Assembly (NCBI GenBank): GCA_017999835.1
Contig: JAGNLA010000015.1
Coordinates: forward strand, 1-34,751
DNA: 34,751 nt
From: Caldisericia bacterium
Lineage (GTDB): Bacteria; Caldisericota; Caldisericia; JAAYUI01
Reading direction: 5' to 3'
The notes beneath the pieces are model-generated. The model saw only the letters and a list, made by a program, of their open reading frames with translations. It was not told where the DNA came from and did no database searches. Positions 7,430 to 13,839 of this stretch are shown in pieces; the stretch's first letter is position 1, and every line of letters starts with the position of its first letter. The position numbers and the translations under genes were made by a program.

Positions 7430-8980
7430 CTACTTTTTCTTTGGTCTCCAGACACACCTGAATCCAACTTCGCACTCGATGTGTTCCGGGTTCTGGTTGT
7501 AGCCCATGGCAACAGAATAAATGCCGGCCATAGCGTCGCCATGCATGTAGCTTGTCCCCCTCATGGCCAACCCTGCATCATCGTTTCTGCTAGTGGGGTG
7601 AAATCTGCCAAGGCAGTTCTGGTTTGTGTATTGGTCAATTACCACTCCAAACTTGTCTTCGCCTTTAGGGTAGTAGTTCTTGCCGGTGTATCTGGTGACA
7701 TCAGCAATGTCAGGATTGAGGCTTTGTATGTGCTCAGGTTTCATCTTGTCAGAAAAGGTGTTGCACGCGTTCACTTCAAGGTAACACTCATCGACATGTC
7801 CATCGATTCTTGCCCTGTCCTTGGCTTTGGGGACAAAGAAATCCGTCCAGCTCCAGACATTGCCACCAAAATCCCAAAGCACGCTTCCGTTTGTAAGATA
7901 AAAAGTTCTCCTGTAGAGGTTCCAACCGTTTGAGTCTAGTTCAGGCCTGACAACCTTGCCCCATTTGCCTGTGTCATAGGATTTGTATCCAAAACAACCC
8001 AAAGAATCGTCCGACGATGCCTCCAGCGCGCCTTCACCGTAATATTTTTCGTTCTTGCTCTTGTCTATCCTGCCGCCGTTGCCTCGTGGTCCATACCTGC
8101 AGACATTGCCAATGTTGAGTTTTGCTTTGGATTGTCCCGTTAGGTGGGTTTTACCGTCACTCCAGTTCTTTGCAACCGATTCGATGTCTCTGGCAATTGC
8201 CATCCATTCAGAGTTTGTTATCAGAGAATAGCCTTGCCCAAGCGTTTCACATTCGGCTTTTGCCTGCAACATGGTCATACCAATCCATGGTGTTCCATCA
8301 GGTCTGGATTCAGCCTCATAAGAAGAGCTATATTTTACGTTTCCATCCTTTTGTCCCTTTATCTTCATCTCGTACTTGGAAACGTAGAATGGTTCGTTTA
8401 TGCCAAGCTTTGGGCAGGCGGAAACAAGCACAAATCCTTTTGGAGGAACAATATCCTCAATGGAAGTATCGCCTGTGCAATCCGGATCATCAAATTTTAT
8501 TGTTGCTGTCGAAGTTCCAGAATCCCATGCAATATCATTGTCATCTGCGCCAAGTGACTGAGCTGTAAACCTGAGTGGGCAATAAACCCTGCCTGACGAA
8601 ACAAATGGAGAAATTTTTTCAGTTTCGGAGCCTACCTGAGTGACAACTCCACCAACCTTTGCCGTTGGTGTGCCAACAGTCATGGTTATCTCGACATTGT
8701 CACTGCGAACAATGGTCACGGTTTTTGTGTTGCCGTCCCACGAAACTTTTGCCCCAGCAGCTTCAGCGACATACCTGACAAGAAGGTACAGCCTCCCTTT
8801 TTTTATTTGTGGCGCTGCGTCCATCTCTTTTTGAGGACTGCCGTTTACATAATAAAGCTTCGAGTTTGCAACAAATTTCAGCTCTTTTTTGCATTCGCCG
8901 GTAATGCCCAAAGACGAATTCATCGAAAAAATAAAGGTGACCAGAAGCAAAACAGCATTCAATCTTTTTGAAATAGGCAT
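7430..8980 (-). CDS. Secreted stalk-domain protein with a formylglycine-generating-enzyme fold
   Basis: A 516-residue exported protein. The signal peptide (MPISKRLNAVLLLVTF) is followed by two stalk repeats at about 35-165 (YYVNGSPQKEMDAAPQIKKG; SGRVYCPLRFTAQSLGA). Residues about 175-515 match the FGE/SUMF1 fold: FYVSKYEMK, PWIGMTMLQAKAECE, LITNSEWMAIARDIE, WDFGGNVWSWTDF, and the closing GFRCVWRP. The region where true formylglycine-generating enzymes carry their cysteine pair reads MRGTSYMHGDAMAG and has no cysteine, so copper-dependent oxidase activity is unlikely; the fold may instead bind a ligand, as in other FGE-like lectin or adhesin domains. The start has GGTGGTG five bases upstream. 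A very good promoter lies at 9011-9039. Confidence 0.85.
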   Translation of the reverse strand: MPISKRLNAVLLLVTFIFSMNSSLGITGECKKELKFVANSKLYYVNGSPQKEMDAAPQIKKGRLYLLVRYVAEAAGAKVSWDGNTKTVTIVRSDNVEITMTVGTPTAKVGGVVTQVGSETEKISPFVSSGRVYCPLRFTAQSLGADDNDIAWDSGTSTATIKFDDPDCTGDTSIEDIVPPKGFVLVSACPKLGINEPFYVSKYEMKIKGQKDGNVKYSSSYEAESRPDGTPWIGMTMLQAKAECETLGQGYSLITNSEWMAIARDIESVAKNWSDGKTHLTGQSKAKLNIGNVCRYGPRGNGGRIDKSKNEKYYGEGALEASSDDSLGCFGYKSYDTGKWGKVVRPELDSNGWNLYRRTFYLTNGSVLWDFGGNVWSWTDFFVPKAKDRARIDGHVDECYLEVNACNTFSDKMKPEHIQSLNPDIADVTRYTGKNYYPKGEDKFGVVIDQYTNQNCLGRFHPTSRNDDAGLAMRGTSYMHGDAMAGIYSVAMGYNQNPEHIECEVGFRCVWRPKKK

Positions 8981-9010
8981 GCATTCACCACCAATCAGGA
9001 GACTGGCTTG

Positions 9011-9039
9011 ATTCTACTGCTTGACGCTGCAGGTGTCAA
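9011..9039 (-). promoter_or_regulatory. Promoter of the stalk/FGE-fold gene
   Basis: Minus strand: consensus TTGACA (9034-9039), 17 bp, TAGAAT (9011-9016). The start codon is about 31 bases downstream, leaving room for a leader with a Shine-Dalgarno. Confidence 0.7.
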
Positions 9040-9041
9040 AA

Positions 9042-9396
9042 TCAATCGTCTATCAGCTTGCCGATATGGTGAGTGTTAATTATTTTGATGAAAACCTGGC
9101 AAGCCTGCCCGGTTTTGTCTATGACGTTGCATGTGTACCAAACGCTGTGGTGCATGGGGATGTTTTCGGAAATATCAAACGTGAAATAGTTATCCACTGA
9201 TGAAACCATCGCCAATCCAAAATCTCTTTGGAGTATATAAGCAATATGTGAAGCCCTGATTTGAGTGCCGTCTTCTTTTGGCCCTTCAGGATAATCAAAC
9301 TCTATTTCGTAGTTTTCTAGAGCCTGCGGATCGCCTCTGTGAAGAGCAAACCTTAACGCACAACCTGAAAAAAACGTATTTACCTTTTATTTCCAT
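9042..9396 (-). pseudogene. Frameshifted small gene of unknown function
   Basis: From ATG 9396 the frame reads MEIKGKYVFFRLCVK, then soon leaves coding sense. The next frame, with no start codon of its own, reads FALHRGDPQALENYEIEF and continues with convincing protein composition (GTQIRASHIAYILQRDFG; MHHSVWYTCNVIDKTGQA) to a TGA at 9042-9044. One extra base near GTTAAGG at about 9350 joins the two into a product of roughly 118 residues. Either the gene is broken or the assembly has a one-base error. I do not recognise the family; it has no signal peptide. The 114-codon second frame lacking any ATG, GTG or TTG before its middle argues against an independent start. Confidence 0.5.
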
Positions 9397-9424
9397 TCAT
9401 TCATGGTACAAAAAAAATCAAACA

Positions 9425-9457
9425 AAAAAAGCCCCAAACGCTTGGGGGCTTTTTTTT
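9425..9457. terminator. Bidirectional terminator before the DUF4389 gene
   Basis: GCCCCAA / TTGGGGGC stem with a four-base loop, flanked by seven A on the left and seven to eight T on the right. It terminates the minus-strand DUF4389 gene ending at 9475 and could act the other way as well. Confidence 0.85.
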
Positions 9458-9474
9458 GATGAGATAAATTCAGA

Positions 9475-9777
9475 TCATTCCTGGCCTGAGAACGGAGGAT
9501 ACTTGTCGGTGAGCATTCCCATGTAGGCGTTGACTCTCCACTGCCATCTGTACATGCCGACCACGAACTTGAACATGTTTTCGGGGTACTTGCCGGTAAA
9601 AAGGATGATCCAGAAAGCGATGAAGTTGATGAAGCTTGCTGCAATTCCGTAGAACATAAGGCAGAACATGTGCGGGATCATGACATAGATGAAACCGAAG
9701 AACATCCTCAGAAGAAGGATTCCCCTTGACCATTCGCCCTGATATTCGCAGTTCAACGTTGCCGGATGCTTTTCTAT
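9475..9777 (-). CDS. DUF4389-family membrane protein with an apparent AUA start
   Basis: About 100 residues, with the family's layout: a polar N-terminus (EKHPATLNCEYQGEWSRG), two hydrophobic helices (RMFFGFIYVMIPHMFCLMFY; FINFIAFWIILFTG), then KYPENMFKFVVGMYRWQWR and an amphipathic end. These residues fit DUF4389, small integral membrane proteins of unknown function. The nearest usual start is TTG at 9756, but it lies 31 bases from the Shine-Dalgarno AGGAGG (9788-9793) and would cut off conserved N-terminal residues. ATA at 9775-9777 is ten bases after the Shine-Dalgarno and begins exactly where the family usually does. So the start is either a rare AUA codon or an ATG altered by mutation or sequencing error. 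Confidence 0.75.
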   Translation of the reverse strand: MEKHPATLNCEYQGEWSRGILLLRMFFGFIYVMIPHMFCLMFYGIAASFINFIAFWIILFTGKYPENMFKFVVGMYRWQWRVNAYMGMLTDKYPPFSGQE

Positions 9778-9810
9778 AAAATAAATACCTCCTAGGTTTT
9801 TGATGACATT

Positions 9811-9839
9811 TTTATACCATTTTTAATATATGTTGTCAA
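9811..9839 (-). promoter_or_regulatory. Promoter of the DUF4389 gene
   Basis: Minus strand: TTGACA (9834-9839), 17 bp, TATAAA (9811-9816). The remaining sequence up to 9993 is AT-rich, with a hairpin-forming AGATATT / AATATCT pair near 9893-9922 and no gene that I can see. Confidence 0.65.
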
Positions 9840-9993
9840 ATGACAAATATGAAGAAGCCACCAGCGAATTATCAGATAGTTGACAATTATTTTAGATATT
9901 TTTACTAAATAATATCTTTCTAAAGGATAGTAATGAAATAAATGCTTTTCATATAAAAAGAGACATTAATAATAATACTGATATCATCCATAA

Positions 9994-10704
9994 TCATCCA
10001 TAAGCTGGCATCTCATTCCAAGTTCGATTCAATAAAACTCTCCCAGCTCTTTTCTTATTCACGCCACCCCATTGCTTAAAAAAGAAGGGCACATTATATT
10101 CAATGCATGCATTACGAACATCTAAAACCCATTCTTCCTTCATGGGTCTTGCTTTTGGACCAGATTCTCCACCAACAATAACCCAATCAATATTGGCAAG
10201 ATCTATCTTTTTTATATGACCGATCAGTGGCTCAATGGAAAGAAATTTAATATGAGCATTTGTTTTTCGAAGAAAATCAATGCGATATGCAACATTTTCA
10301 TCTTCAACGCTTACGCCCATCCACAGGTTGTCTGGCCAATCAAGTTCTGAAGATAATTCTAGCAAGCGTTCAGCTCGTTTTGTCAGCACCTGGAATTGAT
10401 GCCAGCTAGCCTTTCTTATTACGTCAAAAACCATCTTTATGTATTCAAGTTCAACTTCATCATGGAACAAATCACTCATCGAATTTACGAATATTCTTTG
10501 AGGCGTTTTCCATTTTAGAGGATGTTGTAGCATTGATGGTTGAGTTGTCACCTTGAAGCCATGTTTGTAATTTGGGTTTCCCATTGCCTGTAGCCGTTTT
10601 GCCATTCGCTCTGCATAGCAATTCTGACACCCAGGACTGATTTTTGTGCAACCAGTCACCGGGTTCCATGTTGAACATGTCCATTCGATTGATGATTTAG
10701 CCAT
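9994..10704 (-). CDS. DUF5131 / phage Gp37-Gp68 family protein with three-cysteine motif
   Basis: A 236-residue protein starting MAKSSIEWTCSTWNPVTGC. The cysteine cluster C-x6-C-x2-C (C19, C26, C29, in GCTKISPGCQNCYAERMA) resembles a radical-SAM-like iron-sulphur site. Other family motifs are FVNSMSDLFHDEV, QVLTKRAERL, LWMGVSVED, FLSIEPLIG, WVIVGGESGPKARP and FFFKQWGG. Its biochemical role is not established. It is commonly found next to TcmP, and that is the case here: its start overlaps the end of the upstream tcmP-like gene by eight bases. The upstream in-frame start at 10740 would extend it deeper into that gene and adds no conserved residues. The composition is AT-rich compared with flanking genes, suggesting transfer. 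Confidence 0.9.
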   Translation of the reverse strand: MAKSSIEWTCSTWNPVTGCTKISPGCQNCYAERMAKRLQAMGNPNYKHGFKVTTQPSMLQHPLKWKTPQRIFVNSMSDLFHDEVELEYIKMVFDVIRKASWHQFQVLTKRAERLLELSSELDWPDNLWMGVSVEDENVAYRIDFLRKTNAHIKFLSIEPLIGHIKKIDLANIDWVIVGGESGPKARPMKEEWVLDVRNACIEYNVPFFFKQWGGVNKKRAGRVLLNRTWNEMPAYG

Positions 10705-11551
10705 TATTCTTAGAGTACTTTTTAACAAACCAATTTGCAATATCTAAACCTTTAGGATGGTGTGAAGCAAATATTATATAGAATAATGAAGCATTTGTAG
10801 AATTTTGAAATCTTATTCCATTAGATGCATAACCAAATTCTTTTTGTAACTTCTCTTTGTATAAGTTGACTAACTCTATTTCAAATCTCGGATTTTTTTC
10901 ATCTGCTTCTGCATCAAACAAACTTGGTTTTGATATCCTTGTTAAACTGTACCAATCATGTCCTCCAAAAAAATCATCTATTCTGCTAACCTGTGCTGGA
11001 TCAAGTGAAAATTTATTTACATGACCTGCGTTCCTTTGAATATCGAAAATCGAAAAATTAACAATTAGGTCAAATCTATGCTTTGCAATTTGCTTTATTA
11101 CATCCCATTTAATGTGAGCTCCGTATGGATCGAGCAAACACAATCCACACAATTCATATTTGTTACACTTATGCACAATATTGGGTAATACTTCTTGAAT
11201 AATCTTTTTGTTGGCATCGCCTTCATATGTTATTACCTTGCTTATTTTATCTGGATACATTTCTGAAATGTTTCTTTTTAATATGTTTACTTTTTCATCA
11301 TCGATATCTATTAAATGAAACTCTGTAAAAGCATTAAAATCCAATACTCTTAGCGCTGATCCTTTTATCATTTCTCCAGATTTTGATAAGACTTGCCCTA
11401 TATTTACAAACCCATCAATATAAGGAATAATTTTAAACTTTGATGAGGCGATTATTGAGAAGATTCTTGCATATTCACCAATAATTTCAAGTTTTATCTC
11501 TGTCCATGGCCCAACTACGTCAACTATCTCTCCCGATTGTCTTTTAGTCAT
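10697..11551 (-). CDS. tcmP: Three-Cys-motif partner protein TcmP-like
   Basis: A 284-residue protein, MTKRQSGEIVDVVGPWTEIK at its start, matching the TcmP family that accompanies DUF5131 proteins. The order of motifs agrees: KLEIIGEYARIFSIIA, YIDGFVNIGQ (family: yiDgfAG.G), SALRVLDF, FHLIDIDDEKVNIL, YEGDANKKI, CGLCLLDPYGAHIKWD. The last resembles a methyltransferase-like Rossmann fold with a D-P-[YF]-G motif. The function is unknown. The ATG at 11551 is preceded by a -10-like TAATAT six bases away and by no Shine-Dalgarno. The gene is strongly AT-rich. It shares a divergent intergenic region of 49 bp with the M42 peptidase gene. Confidence 0.85.
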   Translation of the reverse strand: MTKRQSGEIVDVVGPWTEIKLEIIGEYARIFSIIASSKFKIIPYIDGFVNIGQVLSKSGEMIKGSALRVLDFNAFTEFHLIDIDDEKVNILKRNISEMYPDKISKVITYEGDANKKIIQEVLPNIVHKCNKYELCGLCLLDPYGAHIKWDVIKQIAKHRFDLIVNFSIFDIQRNAGHVNKFSLDPAQVSRIDDFFGGHDWYSLTRISKPSLFDAEADEKNPRFEIELVNLYKEKLQKEFGYASNGIRFQNSTNASLFYIIFASHHPKGLDIANWFVKKYSKNNG

Positions 11552-11557
11552 AATCAA

Positions 11558-11585
11558 ATATTATCTATACCTAGATAAATTGCAA
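11558..11585 (-). promoter_or_regulatory. tcmP promoter, leaderless arrangement
   Basis: Minus strand: TTGCAA (11580-11585), 16 bp, TAATAT (11558-11563), then six bases to the ATG at 11551. No ribosome binding site is present. Confidence 0.45.
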
Positions 11586-11600
11586 CACCCGAGGTGGCAC

Positions 11601-12644
11601 ATGGAAACACTTGTAGACATCAACTATATGACCGATTTTTTGGTTCGTCTTTGCAACACGCCAAGCCCGACTGGCTTCACCCATCAGGGAATTGACCTGT
11701 GCGAGGCTGAAGCGCACAAACTTGGCTATTCTACAAGAAAAAACAACAAAGGCGGGCTCATCATAGAAATTCCTGGTGAGGACGATTCATACTCGCGAAT
11801 TGTCTGTGGTCATGTCGACACCCTGGGCGCCATGGTTCGTTCAATCGACGGCAACGGCTGGCTCAAAATAACGCCAATCGGTGGCTACATGATGCAGACC
11901 GTTGAAGGCGAATACTGCATCATCCACACCAGAGCCGGCAAAACCTTCACAGGGACATGCCTTTCTGAGCAGCCGTCAGTGCATGTGTTTGCCGATGCCA
12001 GGACGCTTGAGCGCAAACCTGAAAACATGGTCATCCGCCTGGACGAAAAGGTCAAAGAGAAGAAGGACACCGAGCAGCTCGGAATCGCCCCTGGGGACTT
12101 CATTTCCTGGGACGCAAGAACCATGGTCACCGATTCGGGTTTCATCAAAACCCGTCACCTGGACGACAAGGCTGGCGTGGCCGTCATCTTTGGCGCACTC
12201 GAAGGTCTAAAGAGGCACAACATGGTCGCCAAACACCCGGTTTTCATTCTGATAGCCAACTACGAAGAGGTTGGCCACGGCTCAAGCGCTGTGCCAAAAG
12301 CCAACGAAATCCTGGCCGTGGACATGGGCGCAATCGGCGCAGACCTTGGCACGGACGAGTATTGCGTGTCGATATGCGCAAAAGATTCTAGCGGACCCTA
12401 CGATTTTGATCTGACGACGCAACTGATTCAGCTGGCAAAGCAGCTTGAAATCAAGCACGCAGTGGACATCTACCCGTTCTACGGTTCGGACGCCTCTGCT
12501 GCGCTCCACGGTGGCAACGACATGCGTGCAGGCCTCATGGGGCCAGGCGTGCAGGCCAGCCACTCGATGGAGAGGACGCACAAGGACGCCGTCACCGGCG
12601 CCGCCCAACTGCTGCTGGCTTATTTGAGGTCATGCCGGGGGTAG
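11601..12644 (+). CDS. M42 family metallopeptidase (glutamyl aminopeptidase/endoglucanase M type)
   Basis: A 347-residue cytoplasmic dinuclear metallo-aminopeptidase, a family that forms large tetrahedral particles and degrades peptides. Expected metal ligands are visible: H71 in GHVDTLG, the Asp of HLDDKAG (188-189), E222-E223 in YEEVGHG, D241 in AVDMG and H321 in ASHSMERTH. The ATG at 11601 has GAGGTG four bases upstream; the in-frame TTG at 11580 is not needed. Codon use is GC-rich compared with the AT-rich genes on both sides, so it looks like resident chromosome between acquired pieces. The stop is two bases before the ATG of the next gene. Confidence 0.93.
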   Translation: METLVDINYMTDFLVRLCNTPSPTGFTHQGIDLCEAEAHKLGYSTRKNNKGGLIIEIPGEDDSYSRIVCGHVDTLGAMVRSIDGNGWLKITPIGGYMMQTVEGEYCIIHTRAGKTFTGTCLSEQPSVHVFADARTLERKPENMVIRLDEKVKEKKDTEQLGIAPGDFISWDARTMVTDSGFIKTRHLDDKAGVAVIFGALEGLKRHNMVAKHPVFILIANYEEVGHGSSAVPKANEILAVDMGAIGADLGTDEYCVSICAKDSSGPYDFDLTTQLIQLAKQLEIKHAVDIYPFYGSDASAALHGGNDMRAGLMGPGVQASHSMERTHKDAVTGAAQLLLAYLRSCRG

Positions 12645-12646
12645 AG

Positions 12647-13396
12647 ATGACAGAAATTGAAAATGGAATAGTTGCTGTAGTAGATTTATTGGGTACAAAA
12701 GGAATTTGGAGATATTCAGATCCACAAAAGCATATAGAAAACATCAAAGATTTCGAAAATGGAATTAATGAAAAGGTCAAACCTGTCTTTAATGGGTTAG
12801 GCAAACCTAATGGTAAAAATCACATGATTTCAAGAGAAGGTATTTTTGATATGACAACTTTTTCTGATACAATAATCTTCACATACTTTTTCCCAAAGTA
12901 CAGTTTTCACGTACCAGAATATGAAAGTATACATCGAATATTGAATATGTTCATGGTTTTTTCAGCTGAGTTTGTATCCTATGCAATCAGAAGAGGTTTA
13001 TTTTATAGGGGTTCTATATCATATGGGCCAATTTATAAAGATGGAACAGATATCATTGGGCAAGCAATTGATGACGCCGCACAGTTCGCAGATAAAGCAA
13101 ATTGGATTGGCATTTCATGTACTCCTTCAACTTCGTATCTTTATGAAGGATCGATTGGTCAAATGAATAAGAACCAGGATACGATAAAATATAACGTCCC
13201 ACATAAAAACACTTCTATGGATTTAGTTTGCCCTAATTGGCCAATGTTATTCAAAAAGCAATCAAAACAAGATACGAATCCAAGAGATGATTTATTGCTA
13301 TCATTCGCAAAGAATTACATATCTGAAGAGGCTCAGATAAAATATAAAAATACAATCGATTTCTACGATTATTGTATAAATAATAATGCATCATGA
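12647..13396 (+). CDS. Class III nucleotidyl-cyclase-like protein, uncharacterised
   Basis: A 249-residue soluble protein. The pattern resembles adenylate/guanylate cyclase catalytic domains: a first strand ending in Asp (VVDLLGTKG, D13), a second with Asp (TFSDTIIFTYFF, D74), then FRG-like RGSISYGPIY (121-130) and IGQAIDDAAQFADKANWIGIS (137-157). These correspond to the two metal-binding aspartates and the G.v.G and G..vn.Aa elements of class III cyclases. The spacing between the aspartates is longer than usual. Related families include the cUMP/cCMP cyclases of Pycsar antiphage systems; whether this one is active is unknown. It follows the M42 stop by two bases, has no clear Shine-Dalgarno (GGGGGTAGAG precedes the ATG), and is AT-rich, suggesting transfer into this spot. 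Confidence 0.65.
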   Translation: MTEIENGIVAVVDLLGTKGIWRYSDPQKHIENIKDFENGINEKVKPVFNGLGKPNGKNHMISREGIFDMTTFSDTIIFTYFFPKYSFHVPEYESIHRILNMFMVFSAEFVSYAIRRGLFYRGSISYGPIYKDGTDIIGQAIDDAAQFADKANWIGISCTPSTSYLYEGSIGQMNKNQDTIKYNVPHKNTSMDLVCPNWPMLFKKQSKQDTNPRDDLLLSFAKNYISEEAQIKYKNTIDFYDYCINNNAS

Positions 13397-13493
13397 AATT
13401 ATATTAGCTTTCCTCATTCAAGATAAAAAAATTGGGAAAGAGAAATTGAGAATACTTAGTCAGGAAGTTTTAAATAACATATTTCATAATTAA
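13386..13493 (+). CDS. Possible 35-residue ORF overlapping the cyclase-like gene
   Basis: The ATG lies 11 bases inside the end of the cyclase-like gene in another frame, and the frame ends at TAA 13491-13493. The product (MHHEIILAFLIQDKKIG, then a Lys/Leu-rich helix) shows no family signature. It may be translationally coupled, be the remnant of a longer partner gene, or be chance. The sequence after it turns abruptly into a tRNA fragment. Confidence 0.3.
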   Translation: MHHEIILAFLIQDKKIGKEKLRILSQEVLNNIFHN

Positions 13494-13527
13494 ACAAATA
13501 ATTGAATATTATTAAGGAAGGTAGAAC

Positions 13528-13574
13528 TGGAGCCGGCGAACCGATTCGGACGGTCGACCTGCTGATTACAAATC
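13528..13574 (-). pseudogene. 3' fragment of tRNA-Thr(TGT), probable integration scar
   Basis: Read on the minus strand, the 47 bases begin in the 5' strand of the anticodon stem, contain the loop TTTGTAA (anticodon TGT), the 3' anticodon stem TCAGC, a five-base variable region, a paired T arm (GACCG / CGGTT), the acceptor strand CGCCGGC, T and CCA. The 5' half (acceptor, D arm) is missing; the sequence before it does not pair. Such 3' tRNA pieces are left at the far end of elements that integrate into tRNA genes. No integrase is in the window. In the usual arrangement the element would lie at higher coordinates. Confidence 0.7.
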
Positions 13575-13785
13575 TTGATATGAGAGGTCACAATATTCGT
13601 ACTCCTGCAAAAGCAGAATAAAAGGGTGATCATTTTCAGGCAGTAACTAAGATCCCATCACTTAGCCCATCTTCTGTGGTTTGGGGCAAGAAAAAACCAA
13701 TCAAGTCAGTTTTGTGATTGGTCAATGAAGGAAGAGTTTTCCGACAAAGTCGTTTTTGTAAAAAAACCTGCGAAAGCATGGCATA
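13575..13785. other. Gene-free stretch between tRNA fragment and zinc-ribbon gene
   Basis: I see no convincing gene here. The only clear structure is a hairpin at 13696-13722 (ACCAATCA / TGATTGGT, 11-base loop) preceded on the plus strand by A residues, so on the minus strand it looks like a second terminator. Short frames in this stretch lack start signals and family motifs. Confidence 0.5.
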
Positions 13786-13819
13786 AATTAAAAAACGCCA
13801 GAGGGTCGCTCTGGCGTTT
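13786..13819 (-). terminator. Terminator of the zinc-ribbon gene
   Basis: Stem AAACGCCAGAG / CTCTGGCGTTT with a five-base loop; on the minus strand it is followed by a run of T. It lies 20 bases past the stop codon. Confidence 0.88.
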
Positions 13820-13839
13820 ATTCGTAATGCTTTCAAAAC

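Noticed and set aside
13636-13836. Minus-strand 66-codon frame before the zinc-ribbon terminator
   Set aside because: It runs through a terminator hairpin, starts inside the end of another gene and has no family motif.
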